NCBI RefSeq assembly: GCF_007097365.1
Contig: NZ_VJZR01000003.1
Location: 1-64,000, forward strand
Source: Flavobacterium franklandianum
GTDB taxonomy: Bacteria; Bacteroidota; Bacteroidia; Flavobacteriales; Flavobacteriaceae
Length of the DNA: 64,000 bases
Direction: 5' to 3'
The first letter of the stretch is position 1; every line of letters begins with the position of its first letter. The translations under genes were made by a program, and so were the position numbers. The notes beneath the pieces were generated by a model. It was given only the letters and a program-made list of their open reading frames with translations. It was not told the DNA's origin and ran no database searches. Below are positions 1-9,922 of the stretch, piece by piece.

Positions 1-2
1 AA

Positions 3-383
3 GTAGGTTTTCTAAAAATGGTTGTGATGGAAGATTTAACGGCTCAAAGCATCAATAAAGAAGTAGGAAAATCGGTTAAAAATACAGCGTCAGTAATTAC
101 AGACGGCTACACAGGTTATGCAAAATTAAAAGAAAAAATAGCCCATCACGAAATAGTGGTAGAACCAAACAAAACAAAATCAGAAAAAGTATTTCCGTGG
201 GTAAATAGGAGTATTAGTAATGCTAAAAAAGTTCTGTTAGGGATCCATCATAATTGCGTAAATCAGCAATATGTACAAAACTATTTAGATGAGTTCTGTT
301 ATAAGTTCAACAGAAGGTATTTCGGGGACAGACTATCGGATAGGTTATTGATTGCAGCATTAGAAACAACTTGGTACAAGTAA
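3..383 (+). CDS. IS1595-family transposase, C-terminal part (cut by window edge)
   Basis: The frame is open from the left edge of the window (codon at position 3) to the stop at 381-383, so only the C-terminal ~126 residues are visible; the first ATG at 18 is probably internal. The stretch VITDGYTGYAKL, the later PWVNRSISNAKKVL and the ending around FCYKFNRRYF are typical of the ISXO2-like DDE domain of IS1595-family transposases, which cut and paste their own element. The tail after the stop (AACGGATAGTCATAAAAA) could be the approach to the right end of the element, but without the left end the inverted repeat cannot be paired. Family call is firm; whether the element is intact is unknown. 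Confidence 0.8.
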   Translation, partial: VGFLKMVVMEDLTAQSINKEVGKSVKNTASVITDGYTGYAKLKEKIAHHEIVVEPNKTKSEKVFPWVNRSISNAKKVLLGIHHNCVNQQYVQNYLDEFCYKFNRRYFGDRLSDRLLIAALETTWYK

Positions 384-492
384 CGGATAGTCATAAAAAT
401 TTATGTTATTATTTATAATCATTCAAAACTTATTTTAAAAGCGATGCATTTTAGAATAATACGTTAACAAATTGCAAACTATAAGATAAAGA

Positions 493-522
493 TTTTTTAT
501 ATGAAAATAAAGTGTACCTTTG
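493..522 (+). promoter_or_regulatory. Probable typA promoter (Bacteroidota type)
   Basis: TACCTTTG at 515-522 matches the Bacteroidota -7 element TAnnTTTG exactly and lies 20 bases before the typA start codon. The -33 position holds only a T-run (about 493-498) instead of a clear TTTG. The position and -7 match make it a likely start of transcription. Confidence 0.55.
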
Positions 523-542
523 CAACCTGAAAAAAAAATTAG

Positions 543-2339
543 ATGGAAGCTATTAGAAACATTGCAATTATTGCCCACGTCGATCACGGTAAAACTACTC
601 TGGTTGATAAAATCATGTATCATTGTCACTTATTTCGAGACAATCAGAATACAGGAGACTTAATACTTGACAGTAATGATTTAGAACGCGAAAGAGGTAT
701 TACCATTACTTCCAAAAATGTTTCTGTAGTCTATAAAGGTACAAAAATTAACATTATTGACACTCCTGGTCACGCCGATTTTGGTGGAGAAGTGGAGCGA
801 GTTCTTAATATGGCCGACGGAGTTTGCCTTCTTGTAGATGCTTTTGAAGGACCAATGCCACAAACTCGTTTTGTGTTACAAAAAGCTATTGACTTAGGAT
901 TAAAGCCTTGTGTGGTTATCAATAAAGTCGATAAAGAAAACTGTACTCCTGAAGAAGTTCACGAAAAAGTTTTCGATTTAATGTTCGAATTGGGTGCAGA
1001 AGAATGGCAGTTGGATTTTCCAACAGTTTATGGTTCTGCTAAAAATAACTGGATGTCTGATGATTTTAATGTTATCACAGAAAACATAGAACCGTTATTG
1101 GATATGGTCTTGGCTCACGTTCCTGCTCCTAAAGTTTCTGAGGGAACCCCACAAATGTTAATCACTTCTTTAGATTTTTCTGCTTTTACTGGTCGTATTG
1201 CGATTGGTCGTCTTGAAAGAGGTGTTTTGAAAGAAGGATTGCCAATTTCTTTAGTAAAAAGAGACGGAACAATTACTAAATCAAGAATTAAAGAATTGCA
1301 TACTTTTGAAGGACTTGGTCGTAAAAAAGTGCAAGAAGTAATTGCGGGTGATATTTGTGCTATTATAGGTGTTGAAGGTTTTGAAATTGGTGATACTATC
1401 GCTTGTTTTGATAATCCAGAAGCATTACAAGCTATTGCTATTGACGAGCCAACAATGAGTATGTTGTTTACAATCAATGACTCTCCTTTCTTTGGTAAAG
1501 AAGGAAAATTTGTTACTTCTAGACATATTAGAGATAGATTGACAAAAGAGTTGGAAAAAAACCTAGCTATGAAGTTAGGCGAAACTGATTCTGCTGATAA
1601 ATTTATGGTTTTTGGTCGTGGTGTACTTCACTTATCTGTTCTTATTGAAACTATGAGAAGAGAAGGTTATGAAATGCAAATCGGTCAACCACAAGTTATT
1701 ATCAAAGAAATTGATGGTAAAAAATGTGAACCTATTGAGGAATTAACAATCGATTTACCAGAAACTCTTTCGGGAAGAGCTGTAGAGTTTGTTTCTTTCC
1801 GTAAAGGAGAAATGTTGAGTATGGAAACTAAAGGGGAACGTATGATAATAAAATTCAATATTCCATCACGTGGAATTATCGGATTGCGTAACCAATTGCT
1901 TACTGCTACTGCTGGTGAGGCTATTATGGCACATCGTTTTATAGGATATGAGCCTTACAAAGGAGAGATTTCTGGACGTAATAAAGGTTCATTAATTTCT
2001 ATGGAAAAAGGAAAAGCTATTCCTTATTCTATCGATAAATTACAAGATCGTGGTAAATTCTTCGTTAATCCTAATGACGAAATTTATGAAGGTCAAGTAA
2101 TTGGTGAAAACTCCCGTGCCGATGATATGTGTGTGAACGTGACTAAAGAGAAAAAACAATCTAACGTTCGTTCTTCTGGAAATGATGATAAAGCTAGAAT
2201 TATTCCTCCAATTATTTTCTCTCTAGAAGAAGCTTTAGAGTACATTCAAAAAGATGAGTACGTTGAGGTTACTCCAAAATCGATTCGTTTGAGAAAAATA
2301 TATTTGACAGAAACGGATAGAAAAAGATTTAAAATCTAG
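543..2339 (+). CDS. typA: Ribosome-associated translational GTPase TypA/BipA
   Basis: TypA (BipA) is a ribosome-bound translational GTPase of the EF-G type, needed for ribosome assembly and growth under stress such as cold. The 598-residue length fits the family (about 600). The P-loop AHVDHGKT is at residues 11-18, the switch I stretch RERGITI follows near residue 48, and G3 DTPGHADF near 76. EF-G-like domains II, III and V and the TypA-specific C-terminal domain follow. The ATG at 543 directly precedes the conserved start [19 protein letters not shown]. It is a single-gene unit with its own promoter upstream and a strong hairpin terminator downstream. The call is secure. Confidence 0.98.
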   Translation: MEAIRNIAIIAHVDHGKTTLVDKIMYHCHLFRDNQNTGDLILDSNDLERERGITITSKNVSVVYKGTKINIIDTPGHADFGGEVERVLNMADGVCLLVDAFEGPMPQTRFVLQKAIDLGLKPCVVINKVDKENCTPEEVHEKVFDLMFELGAEEWQLDFPTVYGSAKNNWMSDDFNVITENIEPLLDMVLAHVPAPKVSEGTPQMLITSLDFSAFTGRIAIGRLERGVLKEGLPISLVKRDGTITKSRIKELHTFEGLGRKKVQEVIAGDICAIIGVEGFEIGDTIACFDNPEALQAIAIDEPTMSMLFTINDSPFFGKEGKFVTSRHIRDRLTKELEKNLAMKLGETDSADKFMVFGRGVLHLSVLIETMRREGYEMQIGQPQVIIKEIDGKKCEPIEELTIDLPETLSGRAVEFVSFRKGEMLSMETKGERMIIKFNIPSRGIIGLRNQLLTATAGEAIMAHRFIGYEPYKGEISGRNKGSLISMEKGKAIPYSIDKLQDRGKFFVNPNDEIYEGQVIGENSRADDMCVNVTKEKKQSNVRSSGNDDKARIIPPIIFSLEEALEYIQKDEYVEVTPKSIRLRKIYLTETDRKRFKI

Positions 2340-2355
2340 TCCTAATTATTATAAC

Positions 2356-2385
2356 AAAAAAGCCATTCGAAAGAATGGCTTTTTT
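2356..2385. terminator. Bidirectional intrinsic terminator between typA and the convergent T9SS gene
   Basis: A perfect 13-bp stem (AAAAAAGCCATTC, loop GAAA, then the complement) is bounded by A and T runs on the two sides. It can end typA on the plus strand and the convergent minus-strand gene that stops at 2415. Confidence 0.85.
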
Positions 2386-2414
2386 TATATACTTTTTCTA
2401 ATTCATTCTTATTA

Positions 2415-5400
2415 TTAACGTTTCAAACTAAAATGACCTTTTGCCTCACGTCCATCCTCAAGTTTTATAGTGTACCAATAATCATCCGCTGGTAAAAGAG
2501 TTCCGTTGAAAGTGCCATCCCATCCTTCGCTCCTTGATGGAATCCATTGTTTGAGTAGTTTCCCATATCGGTTAAAAATATATATTATAGAATTGGCATT
2601 GAAATTCGCAGTTACACCTTTTACACTCCAATAATCATTGTATCCATCGTTATTTGGAGTAAAGAATTTTGGCATTCCAACAACGGCAATAGTTGTTGTA
2701 GTTACAGGCCTACAACCATTTTTATCATTAATAAAAACATCGTGAATTCCGGCTGGCACATTATCAAAGAAATTGGAATCTTGATACGGCCCATAAAGGT
2801 CGTCTAAACTGTATTCATAAATGCCAGTTCCTGTTACATTCACCGTAACTGTATTGATGTCAGTCATATCAACGATAGCAATCGATTGAATATGTGCCAC
2901 ATCTGAAGGGGTAACTTTTATAGTTCGAATTCTGCCACAACCTTCACTATTTAGTACTTCAACAGTATATAATCCTGCTTCATTTACATCTAATGTGTAA
3001 TCCGTTTTGCCTATTAAAATAGCTCCATCTTTCGACCAAATATAAGTGTAATCCGATATTGGTGAGCCATCTTGAATTCCCGCATCGAGTTGTACATAAA
3101 AGGTTGGGTCGTTTGTACAAACTAATTCGTCTTCGCTTCCATCGGTATTTAAACTAATATTCGGTAGTGGATCTATTACAAAAGAAATTATTAATTCGGC
3201 GAAACAAGAGGTATTTATTGAGTTTTCGACAATGGCTTTTACATTTTGAGAACTAGTTATAAATGGATTTGGCAACGGACTTGGTAATGCATTTCCATTT
3301 TGGTCAAAATATTTTACCGTCATGCTAGTTTGTCCTTTCAAAATTGTGGATAGAAATGTTGAAGTATCAAATCCTAATTTTCCATCTTGAGTTAATGGAT
3401 CTGATTCATCATCACAAATAGTTGTCAAAGAAACAGGTATAGGGAAAGCTTCCGGCAAATCATCTACGATAAATTGAATCGTAGTTTCATCAAAACATTT
3501 TAATAAAGTAGTATTGGAAACCACTGCTTTTATAATTTGTGAAGTAGAGGTAAAAGTCGCTGGGAAAGGACTAGTTATCATTACTCCATTAGCATCTTTC
3601 AAAGGATTATTAGCGGCATCAAAATAAGCCACAGTAACAGGAAACGTTTGGTTCGTTCCTAATAAAGTGGTTTCTAAAGTAGCAGTATTAAAAGTAAAAA
3701 TTCCATCTTGATTGTCATCGCATTGTCTTGGAATTGAAATTGGATTTGCAAAAGGTAGCTTTTCAACTGTTAGATTCACATAGGGACCTAATCCAAAGCA
3801 AGCATTGTCAATATCGCTATCGACTCTACCCCAAATTATCTGAGTATTTGGATAACCAATGTTTCTGTAATTTGAAATATCAGTTATGGCATTGAGTTCT
3901 GCCAATGCATCGGCTTGGTTTCTATAATAGGTAATGGAGTAATTTCCTGTAGCGGGAAGCATCGTTTTAATATCGGTCGTAACACTGCTAAAATCAAAGG
4001 ATGAAACACCGTCTCTTTTATCATTATTATCATTATTTGCGCCATTACTATCTAACAAATCGTCACAAACTTCGAAAGCTCTATTAAAAATAATCGGAAT
4101 TTGAGTTACTAAAACTTTCAATGTTATTTGTGCAGTTCTAAAACAGCCATTTGAATTTACAACTCTTGTCCAAACTGGCATTGTGAATGGAGTTGTGTTT
4201 GTAAAGGCTAGTGGTGTGTTGATTAGTTCTGCTGGATCGGCAGTATTGGCTCCAGCTGAAGTTTTGTAATAAGTAAAAGTCTCATTGGTAAAATCCGTTG
4301 AAATTTCATTGTTTTTTACTGTTAGATTAAATGTCGAATATCCCAATAAATCAGCACCACATTGAATAATTGTGATATTATTTACAACAGGCAAAACGTA
4401 AACTGTCAAAGTGGCTTCCTCCGAAGTTAGGCCGCAAGAATTTCCAGTTTTACTTAATAGGACACGGTATTTATAACCATTCATAGCGTTTGAAACATTA
4501 GTTATGGTTAATGTGTTTGTTTTTGATCCAGAATAAGTTGCATTGTCTAAAACATCATTCCAGGTTGTTCCATCATTCGAAAGTTGCCATTGATAGGTGT
4601 TTCCTCCATTGTCAATTAAGGTAATTGTAACATTTTGCAACTCACAAGTTGGAGCAACTGCTGGTTGTTGTGTTATTACAATGGGTGCCGAGATTAAATA
4701 GTTAGGATTCGGAACTGTGTATGGAGCGCCACTAACAAGTCCATTCACGTCAACAGTTATGGGTGAATTTCCGAATTTTCCATCTCCATCAGCATCAGTA
4801 AATCCTGCTTCTATTACATCCGAACAGACATCTTTATCACTGTCTAAATCGCGATAATTTCGAATTCCGTCAGTATCCAAATCATTTTCGGTTTCTACAG
4901 AATCTCGTATTCCATCATTATCGCTGTCTAAATCTAGATAATCTAAAATGCCATCATTATCAGAATCAACGGGCGTAAAACCGAGTCCAAAAGCATTGTC
5001 TAAACCATCATTATTGGTATCGGTATTAGAAATTGCTACAGTAGCACTTACTTGGGCTTCTATTGTATCCTGAATTCCATCATTGTCACTGTCGATATCC
5101 AATTGATCAGGAATGCCATCTCCTTCGGAATCTTTTGGAATACAAGTTGCAAAGAATTTTAAAGTAGATTTGTTTGGCTCAGTTTCGGATAGATTTTTAT
5201 GCGTAAAACGGATAGTATTGGCTAAATAAGTTAAGAATTTAAAAGTGCCCGTTCCTGCTGCTAAAGGAGTTGAACTGTTAATTCGAAATCGGATTTCAAA
5301 AGAGGAATATTCTGTAATGCCAGTTTCGTAAATTCCATCATAGTTAATATCTATCAATAATTGATTATCAGGATTGAGAACCGTTATTGTTTTGTTGATA

Positions 5401-7415
5401 TCTGAATTAATTACATATTCAGCATTATCATTCAACAAATCGGAAACATTTGCTGTAGAAACATATTCGATTCCTATGCTTATGGGTTGAGCAAAAGTCA
5501 TTGTGTAAGTAACGCTATTCTCTTTGCCTGCTTGAATTTCAGAAATAAAACTACCACCTGAACTGCCTGAAAATGTTCCCTTAAATAAATCCTTACCTGT
5601 TGTTGTAGTTTCTCCTGTAAAAGAATTAGAGTAAGTATTCAGAATAATATTTCCTGCATTTGAATTCGAAATATCAATGTTTTGATTTCCGTAAGATTCA
5701 GTGCAGTTTAGGATTCCATCATTATCATTGTCTAAATCGATATTATCATAAACTTTGTCATTGTCAAGGTCAGTAGGGCAGTCACTTACAGGTATTTTAT
5801 CTGAAAAGACAAAGGTACCACAGTTTGAATTTGTACCTTTTACTTGATAAAATCCGGGCTCAGTTGGAGTGTATGAATTGCTTATTTCCCCGGGTATTAT
5901 TTCATCATTTTTATACCATTCAAAAGAATCATAGGAGGTCAAAGAACTAATTTTTAATATCACATCTGGGATACAAGAAGAAGTGGCACCAACTTTTATT
6001 TCGGAAATAATTTCTGGTTTCACGTCAAAACCTGAATAATAACCACCATAAGTAGCAAAACCACTTGAGCCAAAATAAGAGACATAGACTTGTTTATTCG
6101 AAAACACAGCGATATTACCTCTCAATCCTGTGATGCTGTACACTTCAAAAGCAGGATTGGCGATTACTGCTTGGAGAGTTACTGAAACTCCAGAAGGAAG
6201 ACTGGAAATAGGGTAGTTTGTTCCATCAATTCCTATTTGTAAAGTTGATCCAGTTTCGGTGACGATATTTAATCCGCTATTTGTTGTAAAACTTATGGAA
6301 CCAATTTGTTCAATCATTGGAATGTTGTTTACTATACTTGGAGTAGAACAGTTTAATGGAGGAACAAAAAATAAGTTTTGATTCGCTTGAGATTGTCCAC
6401 CCACGCTTTGGTATGCAAATGCTGGCTTTGTAGTTCTCACATACATATTTCCATTACTCCCATATAAAGAGCCGTCTATGGCTAAATATTGCCCGGAATT
6501 TAGTGTTGTTGTACTTATCTCGTTAATAAATACTTCAGTATTGTCTTCGTGAGCTACAAGTAAAGGTCTTTCTGTGAGGTCTATTCCGTAACCTCTCACA
6601 AAAATATACTTTGTTTCGTCAGTATCTTTATTCCTAATATTTTCTATTGGAACAATTTGGTCAAATCCTAAATCTAAATTATTATTGGCATCGCCATTTG
6701 TTCCTCCAAAAGAACCACAGTTCAAAGCTATTGGTTTATTCGATTGGACTAATGCGCCAATTAATCCGTCTTTGTTTGCAATTCTATTATCTTCGGTAGC
6801 CAAAATATAACTTTGTCCTTTGTTTAAAGTAACACTTGCGGGAGTGTTTCCGGCTGTCGGATTATTCATTAAACTCACCCCAGGTTTAATGTCTTTGAAT
6901 TCAACCAAAGTATTGTTTTCAGTTGCTAAAATGGATAAAAACGTATAGCGAGCAGGACTTGAATTTGTTGTTTCAGTATTTGTAAAAGCACCAACTCTGA
7001 ATTCTTTTCCTAACGCAGATAATCCTTTTGAAACTAATGAACCCGCTTGGTTGTAGTTTCCAGCGCTAACCCTTGCAGCAACATAAACCAAACTTTCAGC
7101 TTCAATTATAAATCCTTTATCGGATAGAGTTGTATTTAAAAAACCGCTACTCGCCATAAGTTGAGTGTCTGTTCCAGAGCCTACGTTATAAACATAAGGG
7201 TTGTTTTGTGAAACAGATATATTGGTGATTTTAATCCCAATAGCATTAATTTTAACTTTTACAGGAGTTAAGCTTGGTGTGGAAATGTATAAATATTGAT
7301 CTTGTGCAGCTACTGAATTTGAACCTGACAACGGTGGAATATAATGTGTTTTGCTAAATTGTGCAAAACAACTTATGGATAAAAATATAAAAAGAAGTAG
7401 ACTAATTTTTTTCAT
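2415..7415 (-). CDS. Giant secreted T9SS type-B sorting-domain protein with IgGFc-binding-like and TSP3 calcium repeats
   Basis: A predicted surface or secreted adhesin-like protein of 1666 residues. The start is ATG at 7415, giving the signal peptide MKKISLLLFIFLSISCFAQ; the frame runs 29 codons further upstream but that would bury the signal peptide. In order it shows an IgGFc-binding-like N-terminal region (roughly residues 100-480), an Ig/PKD-like module, several clusters of thrombospondin type-3 calcium motifs (DxDxDG, e.g. DSDNDGIQD, DLDSDNDGIRD) around 550-850, another Ig-like module with WQLSNDGTTW, then three modules each opening with CDD. The last ~85 residues (FFTPNNDGYNDYW ... IFNRYGKLLKQW) are a T9SS type-B / gliding-associated C-terminal domain. 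It lies 23 bases after a second T9SS protein on the same strand, suggesting an operon. The ligand is unknown. Confidence 0.85.
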   Translation of the reverse strand: MKKISLLLFIFLSISCFAQFSKTHYIPPLSGSNSVAAQDQYLYISTPSLTPVKVKINAIGIKITNISVSQNNPYVYNVGSGTDTQLMASSGFLNTTLSDKGFIIEAESLVYVAARVSAGNYNQAGSLVSKGLSALGKEFRVGAFTNTETTNSSPARYTFLSILATENNTLVEFKDIKPGVSLMNNPTAGNTPASVTLNKGQSYILATEDNRIANKDGLIGALVQSNKPIALNCGSFGGTNGDANNNLDLGFDQIVPIENIRNKDTDETKYIFVRGYGIDLTERPLLVAHEDNTEVFINEISTTTLNSGQYLAIDGSLYGSNGNMYVRTTKPAFAYQSVGGQSQANQNLFFVPPLNCSTPSIVNNIPMIEQIGSISFTTNSGLNIVTETGSTLQIGIDGTNYPISSLPSGVSVTLQAVIANPAFEVYSITGLRGNIAVFSNKQVYVSYFGSSGFATYGGYYSGFDVKPEIISEIKVGATSSCIPDVILKISSLTSYDSFEWYKNDEIIPGEISNSYTPTEPGFYQVKGTNSNCGTFVFSDKIPVSDCPTDLDNDKVYDNIDLDNDNDGILNCTESYGNQNIDISNSNAGNIILNTYSNSFTGETTTTGKDLFKGTFSGSSGGSFISEIQAGKENSVTYTMTFAQPISIGIEYVSTANVSDLLNDNAEYVINSDINKTITVLNPDNQLLIDINYDGIYETGITEYSSFEIRFRINSSTPLAAGTGTFKFLTYLANTIRFTHKNLSETEPNKSTLKFFATCIPKDSEGDGIPDQLDIDSDNDGIQDTIEAQVSATVAISNTDTNNDGLDNAFGLGFTPVDSDNDGILDYLDLDSDNDGIRDSVETENDLDTDGIRNYRDLDSDKDVCSDVIEAGFTDADGDGKFGNSPITVDVNGLVSGAPYTVPNPNYLISAPIVITQQPAVAPTCELQNVTITLIDNGGNTYQWQLSNDGTTWNDVLDNATYSGSKTNTLTITNVSNAMNGYKYRVLLSKTGNSCGLTSEEATLTVYVLPVVNNITIIQCGADLLGYSTFNLTVKNNEISTDFTNETFTYYKTSAGANTADPAELINTPLAFTNTTPFTMPVWTRVVNSNGCFRTAQITLKVLVTQIPIIFNRAFEVCDDLLDSNGANNDNNDKRDGVSSFDFSSVTTDIKTMLPATGNYSITYYRNQADALAELNAITDISNYRNIGYPNTQIIWGRVDSDIDNACFGLGPYVNLTVEKLPFANPISIPRQCDDNQDGIFTFNTATLETTLLGTNQTFPVTVAYFDAANNPLKDANGVMITSPFPATFTSTSQIIKAVVSNTTLLKCFDETTIQFIVDDLPEAFPIPVSLTTICDDESDPLTQDGKLGFDTSTFLSTILKGQTSMTVKYFDQNGNALPSPLPNPFITSSQNVKAIVENSINTSCFAELIISFVIDPLPNISLNTDGSEDELVCTNDPTFYVQLDAGIQDGSPISDYTYIWSKDGAILIGKTDYTLDVNEAGLYTVEVLNSEGCGRIRTIKVTPSDVAHIQSIAIVDMTDINTVTVNVTGTGIYEYSLDDLYGPYQDSNFFDNVPAGIHDVFINDKNGCRPVTTTTIAVVGMPKFFTPNNDGYNDYWSVKGVTANFNANSIIYIFNRYGKLLKQWIPSRSEGWDGTFNGTLLPADDYWYTIKLEDGREAKGHFSLKR

Positions 7416-7438
7416 CGGATAAAAATAACAAATATTTG

Positions 7439-9757
7439 TTATCTTTTTAATGTAAAATGGCCTTTTATTATTTTGCCTTCGCCAAGGTTTAATTGAAACC
7501 AATAATCATCTGAAGGTAATTCTTTCCCATTGTATTTGCCCGTCCAATAGGGATTTACAGTATTAATTTCAGTTAGTATTTTTCCATATCGGTTATAGAT
7601 CGTTAGGGTTGAATTTGGAAATAAATCTAGATTTTTTATTTTCCAAATATCATTATAACCATCTCCATTTGGAGTAAAAAATCGAGGATAATCTAAAACA
7701 TAAATCGTAAAAGGAATTGATAATCCACATGCATTTTTATCGTTTGCATATGCCAGATATTTTCCGGGAGCAATTCCTGTAAATAGTGGATTGTCTTGAA
7801 AATAGGAGCCATCAATCGAAAATTCATAGTTGTCACCAATGCCAGTATATTGCAATAAAACGGAATTATTGTTTCCTGCAAAATCAGTAACGGTAGCACC
7901 AGTAATTGTAGCAATTTCGGAGCTTGTAAGGTTGAATTTTTTCACAGCCTTACAACCCTCAGCATTAGTAACCGTAACCGAATAATTGCCGGCTACATTT
8001 ATTGGAATACTATTTGAAGTTGCACCAGTATTCCATAAATAACTCGAGAAACCAGAAGCAACACTTAAATCGGTGGTCGAATCTACACAAACAAAACCCA
8101 TTTCCTCCTGAAAATTTACTGGATTAAATGTGTTTACGACTAGTCTTACTGGAACAATACCAAAACAATCTGGGCCATTTACAATTCGAGCTTGAATGAT
8201 TTGTTGGTTTGGAGTAGTGTTTTTGAAAATATTGGTCAAAGAATTTTTTTGAGCAATGGCATCGGTCGTGCTTAAATAATATTCGACAATCATTCCGGAA
8301 GGTAAACCATTCAAAACTTGTGGTGTGATTTGGGTGTTTAAATCGAATTGATAGAATCCATCTTGTACCCCATCATCATCACAATTTGAAACTGGACTTT
8401 GTGGAGAAATTAAATTGTTTGCAATTTTTAAATTCAATTGAGCGTAATTGGCACAGCCAAAAATATTAGTAACTCTGGCAAAAAGGGTTGGAACTGTTAG
8501 TTTGTTTGTATAAGTTGTAGGAGTCAGAATTGGATTTAATTTTCCTTGTGCATCTGCTAAGGATTCGTAATATACCACTGGACTTAAAGTAGTGTCATTA
8601 TTTTTAATAATGTTATCCACTCTTGTTAGATTGAAAATAGAAATTCCATCGGCATTGTCATCACATTGTGCTAGAGTGGTGTTTGATACTATTATTTCTG
8701 GAGCATATTCTAATTTTATTTCGTCTATCGCCAAACAGGTTGCAGGTGTAAAAACCACTTCTACTTTGTAAGTTCCGTTATCGCTAATAGTCAAAATTGG
8801 GCTTTTTTCGGTTGGAAGTAAAACTCCATCTTTGTACCATTTATAGTCATAAGTTGCTGGTAGTTGAGTGTCAATTGTGTAGCTTTCGCCAAAACAAATC
8901 GGATTGCTTGTTGCTAATCGATCTGATCCTAAGTCAAATTTTGGAGAAAAACTCCCCGCTTTAAAAAACACAGCAGAATCGTAATATTCATTAAAATCAT
9001 TTGCAATCACTAATTTAATATGATAGCTTTTTCCAGCAATTACTGGTGTTTGAGCATTCATAATGGCGGTTTGTCCCGCAAAATTTATTGGACTTGAAGC
9101 AGTATTAAAACCATTAAAATAATTCTCATTTACAGCAGCGCAACCATTATAAATTCCCGATGGAAGTATAGTTGGGTGAATATTTGTAGAAGAAACCGGT
9201 GTTTGTGTTCCTGGAATTACAGCTAGATTTTCGTAAACGGAACCTAGGGTGTTTTCCTTAATTAAAAATGCAAACCCATCGGTAAAGCGGCAAGAACCTG
9301 TATCTGCATATTCAGTAGAAGCAAAAATATAATCAAAGCTTAAGAAATTGGTTAATGGAATAAAATCAAATTCCAAAACAGTTGCAGTTACTGAGTTAAT
9401 TCCCAATATTTGATTCAAATCTGCATCCCCGAGCCAGCCACCATCATTGTCGTTACCCAATACCCAATTATAAGGCCCAATTGACTTTTTTGCATATTGC
9501 GTACTTAATACAACTCCTTCTGCAAAAGGAAAACTACCGCCAGCATTAGTAAAATAGCCATGACTATTTTCTCCAACAGGAAAAGTGTCTCCTTTTGCAG
9601 CAACATTGTAAACCGTAGCACAGGAGCTATTAACTAATACATTTTCGACAAGTTGTTGGGCTGTGTAAGTGTCATCAACAGTAATATTTTGTGCCGATAC
9701 AATCAAAGTATTGCAGTAAATCAAGGAAAAAAATAGAATTGTTTGTTGCCATTTCAT
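7439..9757 (-). CDS. Secreted T9SS type-B sorting-domain protein with choice-of-anchor L-like domain
   Basis: A 772-residue exported protein. The signal peptide MKWQQTILFFSLIYCNTLIVSAQ starts at ATG 9757. The N-terminal ~250 residues (TYTAQQLVENVLVNSSC, GVVLSTQYAKK, FIFASTEYAD-like, DGFAFLIKE) match the choice-of-anchor L type found on Bacteroidota surface proteins. An Ig-like stretch (YDYKWYKDGVLL) follows, then two CDD-opening modules like those in the neighbour downstream, then the type-B sorting domain (FFTPNGDGYNDIW ... YNRYGKILTEI). The shared architecture, same strand and 23-base gap to the 1666-residue gene suggest co-expression and a joint surface role such as adhesion. No catalytic domain is visible. 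Confidence 0.83.
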   Translation of the reverse strand: MKWQQTILFFSLIYCNTLIVSAQNITVDDTYTAQQLVENVLVNSSCATVYNVAAKGDTFPVGENSHGYFTNAGGSFPFAEGVVLSTQYAKKSIGPYNWVLGNDNDGGWLGDADLNQILGINSVTATVLEFDFIPLTNFLSFDYIFASTEYADTGSCRFTDGFAFLIKENTLGSVYENLAVIPGTQTPVSSTNIHPTILPSGIYNGCAAVNENYFNGFNTASSPINFAGQTAIMNAQTPVIAGKSYHIKLVIANDFNEYYDSAVFFKAGSFSPKFDLGSDRLATSNPICFGESYTIDTQLPATYDYKWYKDGVLLPTEKSPILTISDNGTYKVEVVFTPATCLAIDEIKLEYAPEIIVSNTTLAQCDDNADGISIFNLTRVDNIIKNNDTTLSPVVYYESLADAQGKLNPILTPTTYTNKLTVPTLFARVTNIFGCANYAQLNLKIANNLISPQSPVSNCDDDGVQDGFYQFDLNTQITPQVLNGLPSGMIVEYYLSTTDAIAQKNSLTNIFKNTTPNQQIIQARIVNGPDCFGIVPVRLVVNTFNPVNFQEEMGFVCVDSTTDLSVASGFSSYLWNTGATSNSIPINVAGNYSVTVTNAEGCKAVKKFNLTSSEIATITGATVTDFAGNNNSVLLQYTGIGDNYEFSIDGSYFQDNPLFTGIAPGKYLAYANDKNACGLSIPFTIYVLDYPRFFTPNGDGYNDIWKIKNLDLFPNSTLTIYNRYGKILTEINTVNPYWTGKYNGKELPSDDYWFQLNLGEGKIIKGHFTLKR

Positions 9758-9872
9758 AGTTGTTCAAAGATACTACAAAACTATATTTTTTTAAACTATC
9801 AAATATTAGGCTTAAAAAAACAATCAATTCAGTCATTTTCAACATAAAAAGAAATCTATTTATGTATTCAAT

Positions 9873-9905
9873 TTTGAATTAACTTGTGATATTAATGTAA
9901 ATTTG
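9873..9905 (+). promoter_or_regulatory. Probable promoter of the 352-residue gene
   Basis: TTTG at 9873-9876, a 21-base spacer and TAAATTTG at 9898-9905 fit the Bacteroidota -33/-7 consensus. The start codon follows 17 bases later. Confidence 0.55.
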
Positions 9906-9922
9906 TTTAAAATTATTTCAAA

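Noticed and set aside
1115..1477. 120-codon minus-strand frame inside typA
   Set aside because: Opposite a secure housekeeping gene; no promoter or recognisable domain.
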